Shown here: in pieces, positions 1-7,097 of the stretch
Position numbering within the stretch: position 1 is the first letter of the stretch
Layout: each line of letters starts with the position of its first letter
Assembly (NCBI GenBank): GCA_902478455.1
Contig: CABSLJ010000071.1
Coordinates: 1-12,182 of the forward strand
Direction: 5' to 3'
Length of the DNA stretch: 12,182 nt
Source of the DNA: an uncultured Oscillospiraceae bacterium
GTDB taxonomy: Bacteria; Bacillota; Clostridia; Oscillospirales; Acutalibacteraceae
The notes under the pieces: generated by a model
Told to the model about the DNA's origin: nothing
Database searches by the model: none
The model's input: the letters and a program-made list of their open reading frames with translations, nothing else
Program-made: the position numbers and the translations under genes

Positions 1-55
1 TCCCGGTCGGTCAGTTGACATATCTGAACTATGCGTTTGCGAAAATTGATTCCTC
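1..55. repeat. 55-bp exact direct repeat, copy 1 (chitinase fragment at window edge)
   Basis: These 55 bases match 2072-2126 exactly and in the same orientation. The match ends abruptly: base 56 is C where the chitinase copy has G at 2127. Read on the plus strand they encode chitinase residues including TYLNYAFAKIDSS. From base 56 onward the sequence is the reverse strand of murA. The copy is therefore a fragment of the GH18 gene joined to the end of murA. A length of exactly 55 equals a common de Bruijn assembly k-mer size, so an assembly junction at a contig end is the likeliest cause (inference). Confidence 0.95.
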
Positions 56-1256
56 CCCGATCCAGATGATGGATCGCCCGCAGAGTAGTGGAACCCTCGG
101 CAGCCAGACCGGCGATCACCAGCGCCGCTCCGCCCCGCAGGTCGGTGCATTCGACTTCCGCGCCGGACAGGGCGGACACGCCTTCCACCACGGCGACTCG
201 CCCCTCCACCTTGATATTCGCACCCAGCCGGATCAGTTCTCCCGCGTGTTTATACCGGTTTTCAAAAATGTTTTCCACAAAAACGCTGGTACCCTCAGCC
301 ACGCAGGCCATCGCCATCAACGGGGCCTGGGCGTCGGTTGGAAAGCCGGGATACGGCATGGTTCGTATCAGCCGTATCCTCCGCAGACGTTCCGGGGCCT
401 GCAGGGTCAGCGTCCCTGTCCCGTGGGATAAAGTACAGCCCGCCTCTTCAAAGGCCGGCAGGACGGTGGCAATGTGGCACGGCTCCGCTCCCCGCAGTAT
501 CAGCCGTCCGCCCGTTACCGCTCCGGCGGCAAGATAGGTCACGGTTTCAATCCGGTCGGGCATGACGCGGTGCGCACAGCCGCTCAGGTTTTCCACCCCT
601 TCAATCCGGATTTCCCCTTCCCCCGCGCCATGGATTCTAGCCCCACAGTGGGTAAGGTACGCGCACAGGTCCACAATCTCCGGTTCCCGCGCCGCATTCA
701 GGATCACAGTCCGTCCCTCCGCGGTCACGGCGGCAAGCAGAATATTTTCGGTCGCCCCCACGCTGGGAAAATCCAGCGCAATGACCGCCCCTTTCAGCCG
801 TCCCGCCGTACGGCATTCCAGCCGTCCCCGCTCCTCCGTAATCTCCACTCCCAGCTGACGCAGCGCGGCGAGATGCAGATCGATCGGCCGCGCTCCCAGC
901 TCGCAGCCGCCGGGAAAGGACATATGCGCTTCTCTCGTCCGGGCAACCAGAGCGCCAAGAAAAACGATGGAGGAACGCATCTCCCTCATTAGGGTGTCGG
1001 GGATATCGCTTCGGCACAGGCCGGTAGAATCCACCGTGACCACGCCCTGAGAACGCTCCACTACACAGCCGAGACGGCGGAGTATTTCCACCGAAGCCGC
1101 CACATCGGACAGCTGGGGACAATTGCTGATCTCGCTTGTTCCTCTGGCCAGAAGGGTAGCCGCCAGCACCGGGAGGGCGCTGTTTTTTGCGCCGTGAACA
1201 GCGATTTCGCCCTCCAGCCGCCTCCCTCCTTCGATAATCAGTTTCGCCATATCCAT
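56..1256 (-). CDS. murA: UDP-N-acetylglucosamine 1-carboxyvinyltransferase (MurA), 3' end missing
   Basis: MurA transfers enolpyruvate from phosphoenolpyruvate to UDP-GlcNAc, the first committed cytoplasmic step of peptidoglycan synthesis and the target of fosfomycin. Reverse translation from 1256 gives MDMAKLIIEGG, then HGAKNSALPVLAATLL (Lys24 and Asn25 match the substrate-binding pair), MREMRSSIVFLGALVAR, and FPGGCELGARPIDLH with the catalytic loop cysteine at residue 118. Later come SVGATENILLAA, MPYPGFPTDAQAPLMA and ENRYKHAGELIRLGA. The last homologous residues are AEGSTTLRAIHHLDR at codon 400. The family normally continues with GYE and about 15-20 more residues, so the C-terminus is cut by the junction at 55/56. 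The frame stays open through 1-55, but that part is antisense chitinase sequence. Three in-frame ATGs lie at 1262, 1256 and 1250. I chose 1256 because GGAG sits 8 nt upstream and MDMAK fits the family. Genomes of this type often carry two paralogues (murA/murZ), which I cannot tell apart here. Confidence 0.95.
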
Positions 1257-1494
1257 CCCCATTTCTCCGCAGAGCATAAGCTGGGTTCCACCGGAAAACA
1301 GTTCTCTGCGGCAAACCGTTTTCACCCCGCGATCAGCATCCGGCCCGTCGGGAAAAGACTCCTTACGGAAAAGTCTGTTTCCAGTTTCTCCGCCCCGTCT
1401 CCGGTCTGTTTCCTTAAGCGGCCGCCTGCAAGCCCATCCTATGCCGCCGGGAACGAAGTGGTGAAAATCCGCTGAAAACAGCCGGTTTTTCAAT

Positions 1495-1526
1495 AAAAAA
1501 TCCCCCTGTACTCAAAACAGGGGGAT
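1495..1526 (-). terminator. Intrinsic terminator, minus strand, no obvious gene upstream
   Basis: ATCCCCCTGT (1500-1509) and ACAGGGGGAT (1517-1526) form a perfect 10-bp stem with a 7-nt loop. On the minus strand the stem is followed by TTTTTATTG. The plus-strand side has no T-run, so it works for minus-strand transcripts only. The only annotated gene on that side (chitinase) runs the other way. It could end an unannotated small RNA, block antisense transcription, or act as an attenuator about 240 nt ahead of murA. Confidence 0.85.
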
Positions 1527-1560
1527 AGAGAACACCATCCGTTTTTCCAGCTATTGCGTG

Positions 1561-1590
1561 TTGTCGAGGTAGCGCCGGATCCTTTATACT
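1561..1590 (+). promoter_or_regulatory. Candidate sigma-A promoter for chitinase
   Basis: TTGTCG (1561-1566) and TATACT (1585-1590) are separated by 18 nt, about 60 nt upstream of the chitinase start. The -10 is good and the -35 matches in four of six positions. Transcription would begin near 1597, just before a small hairpin (CGTCC/GGACG, 1608-1622). Confidence 0.5.
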
Positions 1591-1650
1591 GCTAGAGAAC
1601 GCTTCTGCGTCCGTTTAGGACGGTATTTTACAGGAAAGGAGATTCTTCCC

Positions 1651-3066
1651 ATGACACAACGCGCCGTTCGGCTGACCAGACTGGCCGGTCTCGCCGTCCT
1701 TTTATGCCTTGCCGTCGGTATGAAAACTTTTTCTCCCCCAATAGGGGAAACCGGCTCTCTTTCTTCTTCATCCTCCGGGTCCGCCCCCTCGGATTTGTCC
1801 GCTGGCACAGAAGGGGGGAACTCCTCTGCTTCCCCCTCTTCCCCCTCTTCCGCCGGAAGCGAAGGAAACGTCTCCTCCTCCACCAGCGCTTCCAACGGAA
1901 CCACCGAAACTCTCCCGCCGGCTTCTTCCGGCTCTTCGTCGGCCTCTGCGGGCAGACAGACGGGAACCACCTCCCCCTCTTCCACCTCTCCGGCAACCGT
2001 TCCATCCGGGAAAATCCTCACGGGATACTATACCGGCTGGTCATCGTACAAAGGCTACACTCCAGAAAAAATCCCGGTCGGTCAGTTGACATATCTGAAC
2101 TATGCGTTTGCGAAAATTGATTCCTCGACCGGCCGTATTGCTCTGGCCGACCCGGCCAACGACCGCAGAAACTTTGCGGGCATCCGGTCGCTGAAAAAGA
2201 AAAACAGTCGGCTCAAAACCCTGATTTCGATTGGGGGATGGGATTATTCCACCTATTTCTCAGATATCGCCTCAACAGATGCGCGAAGGGAAACCTTCGC
2301 CCAGAGCTGTCTGGATTTCATTCTGGAACACGGCTTCGATGGGATAGACCTGGATTGGGAATACCCGGTCTCCGGGGGATTGGCAGGCAACACCAACCGG
2401 CCGCAGGATAAGCGAAATTTCACCCTGCTGCTGGAAACCATCCGGAAAAAGCTGAACGAACAGGAAAAAAAGGACGGACGGCGGTATTTTCTGACGATCG
2501 CCGGCGCCGCCAACACCAGCTACCTGTCGAAAATCGAACCGGTCGCCGTCGCTAATCTGGTGGATTACCTATTTGTCATGGCCTATGACATACATGGCCC
2601 CTGGGACAGCTACGCCGATTTCAACGCTCCGCTGTATCCGTCCGGAGAGAATTCTCCGCAATATCAAAACAGCGTATACGACGGCATTGCCGCGTATCGG
2701 AACAGCGGCGTTCCCGCCGACAAGCTCGTCCTTGGGATGCCTTTTTACGGGTACATTTATCAGGGGGTGACTCATCAGAACAACGGGCTGTACAGCCGGT
2801 TTTCCTCCGCCAAATCCGCCGGTTACGACGCGATTTGCGGCGCCTATCTGAACAACAGCGCTTATCAGCAATTCCGTTTTGCCGCCGCGCAGGTGCCGTA
2901 TCTTTATGGGGAGAGTACCTTCATCACCTATGAGGATGCTCAATCCATCGCCGCCAAAACAGCTCTGGCCAATACGCAGGGGCTGGCCGGCGTCGGCATC
3001 TGGGAGCTGTCGTATGATTCGGAGGGTGTGCTTTTAAAAAGCGCCTTCAGCCGACTCCGCAACTAA
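1651..3066 (+). CDS. Secreted GH18 family chitinase-type glycoside hydrolase
   Basis: This 471-residue protein should hydrolyse beta-1,4-linked N-acetylglucosamine polymers outside the cell by the substrate-assisted GH18 mechanism. Residues 1-23 are a basic then hydrophobic export signal (TRLAGLAVLLCLAVGM) without a proper lipobox. Residues 36-115 are a low-complexity Ser/Thr-rich linker. The GH18 barrel spans about 121-470: GYYTGW (125-130), SIGGW (193-197), the catalytic DGIDLDWE (230-237, acid Glu237), MAYD (310-313), GMPFYGY (362-368, consistent with a chitinase insertion domain following) and the closing strand GIWELSYD (449-456). I see no LysM, carbohydrate-binding or sortase motif. The start is supported by AAAGGAG (1635-1641) 9 nt upstream. 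Exact substrate (chitin, chito-oligosaccharide or host glycan) cannot be set from sequence. It stands alone, convergent with the MATE gene. Confidence 0.95.
   Translation: MTQRAVRLTRLAGLAVLLCLAVGMKTFSPPIGETGSLSSSSSGSAPSDLSAGTEGGNSSASPSSPSSAGSEGNVSSSTSASNGTTETLPPASSGSSSASAGRQTGTTSPSSTSPATVPSGKILTGYYTGWSSYKGYTPEKIPVGQLTYLNYAFAKIDSSTGRIALADPANDRRNFAGIRSLKKKNSRLKTLISIGGWDYSTYFSDIASTDARRETFAQSCLDFILEHGFDGIDLDWEYPVSGGLAGNTNRPQDKRNFTLLLETIRKKLNEQEKKDGRRYFLTIAGAANTSYLSKIEPVAVANLVDYLFVMAYDIHGPWDSYADFNAPLYPSGENSPQYQNSVYDGIAAYRNSGVPADKLVLGMPFYGYIYQGVTHQNNGLYSRFSSAKSAGYDAICGAYLNNSAYQQFRFAAAQVPYLYGESTFITYEDAQSIAAKTALANTQGLAGVGIWELSYDSEGVLLKSAFSRLRN
2072..2126. repeat. 55-bp exact direct repeat, copy 2 (within chitinase gene)
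   Basis: This is the in-place copy of the sequence at 1-55. It encodes about residues 141-159 of the chitinase and runs smoothly into the rest of the GH18 domain on both sides, so this copy is the native context. Confidence 0.95.
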
Positions 3067-3166
3067 CGAAACGGCAGTAACTTCGACGGCTTCCGCAGCA
3101 GGAAAGCAGCGTTCTCCGCCGTGCTTTTCCCTTGCGGAGCCATCCTTATTCCGCCTCTCCGGCGAA

Positions 3167-4567
3167 TTATGATCTCTGTTTTTCCCCCGGCAGACGGTAC
3201 CGTTTCCAACGGCCGGTTGCAAGGTAGACCAGCCCGATCGCCAGAGAACCGACCGACGCAATCGGCGCGGCCAGACCTACGCCTGCAAGGCCCCATCCCG
3301 CCGCAACTCCCAACAACCAGGCGGAAGGAACACGGAGCAGCAGGGAACTGACCATTCCGTTGAACAGGGAAAAGACTGTCTGTCCCGCGCCGATAGCCAG
3401 TCCATTGATGCAGAACATCACCGAAGTAATCAGATAATCCAGACTGATACAGCGCAGATATACGGCTCCCTCGCTCACACAGCGGACAAACAGCTCTTCC
3501 GACAGGCCGCTGTTCGCCTGCGAACCAAGGAAAAGCAGCAGAATCGGCTCGGTACAGAGGTTGACCACCGCGAACACCAGCGCGGATACGGTAAACGCCA
3601 TTCCCATGGCGACCAGCATGGTTTTCTTCGCCCGCTCCGGCTTCCCGGCGCCGAGGTTTTGCCCCGCCATGGAGGACACCGACGCCTGCATAGCCATAGA
3701 AGGCAGGATGGCGATGGAGTTCACCTTTCCGGCGATACTCAGCGCCGTGGTGCCCACGATTCCGGCGATACCGGCCGCTACGCTGGTCAGCCACATGAAG
3801 GAGAAGCTTACCAGCGTCCCCTGCAGCGAGGAGGGCAGTCCGATTTTCATCAGCTGCCTGGCCTTCTCTCCCCGAATGCGGAAACTGCGCGGATGAAAAT
3901 CAAAAATAAAATCCCGGCGGCGAAGGAAAACGATCGAGAGAATAAAGCTCAGCGCCTGCGCCGCGATGGTCGCCCATGCCGCCCCGGCCGCCCCCATATG
4001 CAGCGGGCCGACCAGAATCAGATCCAGAATCACATTGGCAACAGCGGCAATCAGGACGAAAATCAGCGGGTGGCGGGAATCCCCCATTCCACGCAGAACG
4101 GCGGCCACCGCGTTGTAACCGAACACGAATACCGTGCCGCCCATACAGATATTCAGGTAGGCCAGCCCTTCCCGGAAGGATTCCTCCGGCATCCCCATCG
4201 CCCGCAGAATGGTTCCGTTGAGAAGCAGCATCACCACCGTCATCACCGCCGCCGCGATGGCGTACAGGGAAAACATGGTGCCGATGGTCTCCTTCACATC
4301 CTCCTGCCGCTTTGCCCCGATAAACTGGGCGATCATTACCGTGCCGCCGACCGCGAGGCCGCTTATCAGGTTGATAACCAGGATGGTCACCTGTCCGCCC
4401 ACCCCCACCGCAGAGGTGCCGATTGGTCCGCTGAACTGGCCGACAATCAGCATATCCGCCATGTTATACAGCGCCTGCAGCAGGTTGGAGGCTAAAAACG
4501 GCAGCGAAAACTTCAGCAGATGCCGGGTCACGCTGCCTTCCGTCAGGTCTTTCTGGAATTTGCTCAC
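3167..4567 (-). CDS. MATE family multidrug/toxin efflux transporter
   Basis: This 466-residue integral membrane protein belongs to the MATE exporters, which expel cationic drugs or metabolites using a Na+ or H+ gradient. The length and alternating hydrophobic segments fit the usual 12 helices in two related halves. The N-half has FSLPFLASNLLQALYNMADM, VGGQVTILVINLISGLAVGG and AQFIGAKR. The C-half repeats the pattern with MKIGLPSSLQGTLVSFSFMW and MAGQNLGAGKPERAKK. The start codon is GTG at 4567, preceded by GGAAGGGG about 10 nt upstream, and MSKFQKDLTEGS matches the usual short N-terminus. The substrate is unknown. It has its own promoter (4659-4687). The 100-nt gap to the convergent chitinase holds no convincing terminator, only weak hairpins. 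Confidence 0.93.
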   Translation of the reverse strand: MSKFQKDLTEGSVTRHLLKFSLPFLASNLLQALYNMADMLIVGQFSGPIGTSAVGVGGQVTILVINLISGLAVGGTVMIAQFIGAKRQEDVKETIGTMFSLYAIAAAVMTVVMLLLNGTILRAMGMPEESFREGLAYLNICMGGTVFVFGYNAVAAVLRGMGDSRHPLIFVLIAAVANVILDLILVGPLHMGAAGAAWATIAAQALSFILSIVFLRRRDFIFDFHPRSFRIRGEKARQLMKIGLPSSLQGTLVSFSFMWLTSVAAGIAGIVGTTALSIAGKVNSIAILPSMAMQASVSSMAGQNLGAGKPERAKKTMLVAMGMAFTVSALVFAVVNLCTEPILLLFLGSQANSGLSEELFVRCVSEGAVYLRCISLDYLITSVMFCINGLAIGAGQTVFSLFNGMVSSLLLRVPSAWLLGVAAGWGLAGVGLAAPIASVGSLAIGLVYLATGRWKRYRLPGEKQRS

Positions 4568-4658
4568 GCTTGGAATTCCCCTTCCGCTTTTTCGTCGTCT
4601 GAACTCTTCCGTCCGCCGCTCCCCGCCTGTGGACGTCCTTTTTTACAGCAATAGTAAA

Positions 4659-4687
4659 AGAATACGGCAGAGCTTTTCCCTTGTCAA
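4659..4687 (-). promoter_or_regulatory. Sigma-A promoter for MATE gene
   Basis: On the minus strand a consensus -35 TTGACA (4687-4682) is followed by an exact 17-nt spacer and -10 TATTCT (4664-4659). Transcription would start near 4651, giving an 80-90 nt leader before the GTG start at 4567. I see no clear operator in the leader. Confidence 0.75.
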
Positions 4688-4823
4688 TCGCCCGGCCGAA
4701 TTTTGTTGAAACGCTGTAACTCCCGGGAAGGCCGCCGAAAAATTATGGAAAAGTTCGCGGGAACCGGATGTCCTTTCTTTCCGGAGGGAGGAACGCGGCG
4801 GCTTCTCGACCGTCCCCTTCACA

Positions 4824-4847
4824 GCCCGCGGAGGGTTTCCGGCGGGC
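4824..4847 (+). other. GC-rich hairpin upstream of metG promoter
   Basis: GCCCGC-GGA (4824-4832) pairs with TCC-G-GCGGGC (4838-4847) with one bulged G and loop GGGTT. It lies 40 bp upstream of the candidate metG -35, so it is outside the metG leader if that promoter is right. No T-run follows it directly. Its role is unknown. Confidence 0.4.
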
Positions 4848-4887
4848 GCCGCAAAAAATGTTTCCTTTTGCCGCGCCCGTCAGGCCC

Positions 4888-4915
4888 TTGTATTTTCCAA
4901 TAAGTCTGGTAAAAT
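4888..4915 (+). promoter_or_regulatory. Candidate promoter for metG
   Basis: TTGTAT (4888-4893) and TAAAAT (4910-4915) are spaced by 16 nt in an AT-rich patch of an otherwise GC-rich region. An overlapping TATAAG (4915-4920) is a second possible -10. Transcription from here would give a leader of about 100 nt that includes the hairpin at 4934-4965. Confidence 0.5.
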
Positions 4916-4933
4916 ATAAGAATATTGGCGGCT

Positions 4934-4965
4934 TGGCGGCCTTTTGCCCGAAAACCGCCATTTTT
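4934..4965 (+). terminator. Terminator-like hairpin in metG leader (possible attenuator)
   Basis: TGGCGG (4934-4939) pairs with CCGCCA (4955-4960). After a two-base bulge (CC), TTTT pairs with AAAA around loop GCCCG, making about 10 bp. TTTTT (4961-4965) follows at once. Placed between the candidate promoter and the metG start, it has the geometry of a leader attenuator. The upstream second copy of TTGGCGGC (4925-4932) could compete for the same CCGCC strand. The function is inferred; no known riboswitch class is recognised. Confidence 0.55.
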
Positions 4966-5021
4966 CAAAAAGGCCCTGCGCTCTTTGGGGTGCAAAGCCC
5001 GGAAAGGACTGGATTCTCAGC

Positions 5022-7004
5022 ATGTGTCAGACAGAAGAAAACGCGCGTAAAAAGTTCTATATCACCACCGCCATCGCCTATACCTCCCGCAAACCGCATA
5101 TCGGCAACGTATACGATCCCGTGCTCGCCGACATGATCGCGCGGTACAAACGGATGATGGGCTTCGACGTGTTCTACCTGACCGGCTCGGACGAACATGG
5201 GCAGAAGATTGAGGAATACGCCCGGGCGCAGGGGATGCCGCCCAAGGAGTATGTGGATCGGGTCTCTTCTCAGATCAAAGCGGTATGGGACTGCATGAAC
5301 GTCAGCTATGACCGGTTCATCCGCACCACCGACGCCGACCACGAGCAGGCGGTGCAAAAGATCTTTAAAAAGCTGTATGATCAGGGGGATATCTATAAGG
5401 GAACCTACGAAGGGAAATACTGCGTACCCTGCGAATCCTTTTTCACCGCCTCCCAGCTCAAGGACGGAAAATGCCCCGACTGCGGGCGGGACGTGGTGGA
5501 CGCGAAGGAGGAGGCCTATTTCCTCCGCCTGAGCAAATATCAGGACCGGCTGATGGATTATTACAACGACCATCCGGAATTCTTTCTGCCGGATTCCCGC
5601 CGGGCCGAGATGGTGAACAATTTTCTCAAGCCCGGCCTGTCCGACCTGTGCGTTTCCCGCACCTCCTTCACTTGGGGCATCCCGGTGGAATTCGACCCGA
5701 AGCACGTCATCTATGTGTGGCTGGACGCGCTGTCCAACTACATCACCGGCATCGGCTACAATCCGGACGGCAGCGGGGACAGCTATGCGAAGTACTGGCC
5801 GGCCGACCTGCATGTAATCGGCAAGGATATCGTCCGCTTCCACACCATCTACTGGCCGATTATCCTGATGGCGCTGGGCGAGCCGCTTCCGAAGCAGGTT
5901 CTCGGCCATCCATGGCTGCTGGTCGGTGAGGACAAGATGAGCAAATCGAAGGGGAACGTCCTGTACGCAGACGACCTCGCCCGCTATTTCGGGGTGGACG
6001 CGGTGCGGTATTATCTGCTCTCCGAAATTCCCTTCGCGCAGGACGGCTCCATCACCTATGAAAGCCTGATTAACAAATACAACGCCGATCTGGCGAACAC
6101 GCTGGGGAATCTGGTCAACCGCAGCATCGCGATGACCAACAAGTATTTCGGCGGCGCGCTGAAAAAGCCCGCCGGGTGGACGGACGAAACCGACGCGGAT
6201 CTGGTGAAAACCGCCTCCGATACCGTGGCCGCCTACTTCCGGCTGATGGACGGCTACCGCAACGCCGACGCGGCGGACGCGGTGATCTCCCTCGCCCGCC
6301 GGTGCAACAAATATATCGATGAAACCGCGCCGTGGGTGCTGGCGAAGGACGAAGCCTCTCTTCCCCGCCTGAACGACGTGCTGTACAACCTGATCGAATG
6401 CATCCGCGTCCTCGGCATCCTGCTCACCCCCTTTATGCCGGAGACGGCGGCGAAGATGCTCGCCCAGATTAACGTGGAGGGCGGACTCGCCGGGATCGAT
6501 TCCATTCAAAACGGCTTCGGCGCGGCCGACGGCTTCCATGTCGGAACGCCGGCTCCGCTTTTCGCCCGGATCGACGCGGAAAAGCTGCTGGCGGAAATCG
6601 CGGCGGAAAACGAGGCCAAAGCCGCCGAAGCGCAGAAAAACGACGAAACGGACGAGAAGCCGGAAAACATCGCCTTCCTGCCGGAAATCTCCATCGACGA
6701 CTTTGCAAAGGTCGATCTGCGGGTGGCCGAGATCACCGACTGCGAGCCGGTAAAACGGGCAAAAAAGCTGCTGAAGCTCACTCTGAACGATGGTTCGGGA
6801 ACGCCCCGCACCGTCTGCTCCGGCATTGCGAAGTGGTATACGCCGGCCGACCTGAAGGGCCGCCGGATCGTGCTGGTCTCCAACCTCAGGCCCGCCGTGC
6901 TCTGCGGCGTGGAAAGCCAGGGCATGATCCTCGCCGCCGACGACGGAGAGGACGTAAAGGTCCTCTTTGTGGACGGCGTAGCCCCGGGCAGCAGGATCCG
7001 CTGA
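5022..7004 (+). CDS. metG: Methionyl-tRNA synthetase
   Basis: This 660-residue cytoplasmic class I synthetase charges tRNA-Met, including the initiator, with methionine. In order: FYITTAIAY and HIGN at residues 26-29 (the class I HIGH signature with Asn last), GSDEHGQK (56-62), zinc knuckle CVPC (134-137) and CPDC (151-154), YVWLDALSNY (231-240), KMSKS (305-309), an anticodon-binding helical region with APWVLAKD (436-443), then a charged linker and the C-terminal EMAP/Trbp-type tRNA-binding domain (about 557-660, DFAKVDLRVAEI, SNLRPAVLCGVESQGMIL). The full domain set and length fit the long bacterial form. I chose the ATG at 5022 by homology. The AAAGGA at 5003-5008 is 13 nt away, longer than usual. 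The open frame extends to 4944 but that part overlaps the leader terminator and has no homology. It is followed by a strong terminator and tatD, a common partner in Firmicutes. Confidence 0.97.
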   Translation: MCQTEENARKKFYITTAIAYTSRKPHIGNVYDPVLADMIARYKRMMGFDVFYLTGSDEHGQKIEEYARAQGMPPKEYVDRVSSQIKAVWDCMNVSYDRFIRTTDADHEQAVQKIFKKLYDQGDIYKGTYEGKYCVPCESFFTASQLKDGKCPDCGRDVVDAKEEAYFLRLSKYQDRLMDYYNDHPEFFLPDSRRAEMVNNFLKPGLSDLCVSRTSFTWGIPVEFDPKHVIYVWLDALSNYITGIGYNPDGSGDSYAKYWPADLHVIGKDIVRFHTIYWPIILMALGEPLPKQVLGHPWLLVGEDKMSKSKGNVLYADDLARYFGVDAVRYYLLSEIPFAQDGSITYESLINKYNADLANTLGNLVNRSIAMTNKYFGGALKKPAGWTDETDADLVKTASDTVAAYFRLMDGYRNADAADAVISLARRCNKYIDETAPWVLAKDEASLPRLNDVLYNLIECIRVLGILLTPFMPETAAKMLAQINVEGGLAGIDSIQNGFGAADGFHVGTPAPLFARIDAEKLLAEIAAENEAKAAEAQKNDETDEKPENIAFLPEISIDDFAKVDLRVAEITDCEPVKRAKKLLKLTLNDGSGTPRTVCSGIAKWYTPADLKGRRIVLVSNLRPAVLCGVESQGMILAADDGEDVKVLFVDGVAPGSRIR

Positions 7005-7016
7005 CCGGAAACACCC

Positions 7017-7049
7017 GCAGCCGCCGGTTTTCCGGCGGCTGCTTTCTTT
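7017..7049 (+). terminator. Intrinsic terminator after metG
   Basis: GCAGCCGCCGG (7017-7027) and CCGGCGGCTGC (7032-7042) form a perfect 11-bp stem with a TTTT loop, followed by TTTCTTT. It begins 12 nt after the metG stop. Since tatD starts only 48 nt beyond it and shows no clear promoter of its own, tatD may depend on read-through. Confidence 0.9.
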
Positions 7050-7097
7050 AGAGCGTGTTAACGCTGACGTTCCATTCGCTTTGGAAAGGATGATCGC

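Larger units (their letters stand above)
1263..1650. other. Gene-free divergent region between murA and chitinase
   Basis: No reading frame here looks like a gene on either strand. The region carries a minus-strand intrinsic terminator (1495-1526), a plus-strand promoter candidate (1561-1590), a small 5-bp hairpin in the presumed chitinase leader (1608-1622) and the chitinase RBS. A 10-bp direct repeat (gtctgtttcc at 1373-1382 and 1404-1413) is probably chance. I found no convincing promoter for murA between 1263 and 1490. Confidence 0.6.
4568..5021. other. Divergent control region between MATE gene and metG
   Basis: This 454-bp stretch has no supportable gene. It contains the MATE promoter (minus, 4659-4687), a GC-rich hairpin (4824-4847), the metG promoter candidate (4888-4915), a tandem 8-bp repeat ttggcggc (4925-4940) and a terminator-like hairpin (4934-4965) upstream of the metG RBS. 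I looked for the T-box consensus AGGGTGGNACCGCG, which often precedes aminoacyl-tRNA synthetase genes in Firmicutes, and did not find it. Confidence 0.6.

Noticed and set aside
637..1314. 225-codon minus-strand frame overlapping murA
   Set aside because: It is a different frame from the one encoding MurA motifs; its product is Arg/Gly/Ser-rich low-complexity sequence.
1584..2021. Acidic minus-strand frame opposite the chitinase linker
   Set aside because: Its Glu-rich sequence is simply the reverse complement of the Ser/Pro-coding tct/tcc/ccc runs.
3067..3166. Terminator between the convergent chitinase and MATE genes
   Set aside because: Only short imperfect stems (such as GCGGA/TCCGC) were found, none followed by a T-run.
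4740..4820. Possible T-box-like sequence (ggagggaggaacgcggcgg)
   Set aside because: It resembles the T-box consensus only loosely. The core GGTGGNACCGCG is not matched and it lies upstream of the likely metG promoter.
4703..4961. Short frames on both strands in the MATE-metG gap (66 and 72 codons)
   Set aside because: They have no recognisable motif, overlap the promoter and hairpins, and lack convincing start signals.
7052..7065. Small inverted repeat AGCGT-gtta-ACGCT between metG terminator and tatD
   Set aside because: A 5-bp stem is within chance expectation and no regulator is implied by the context.
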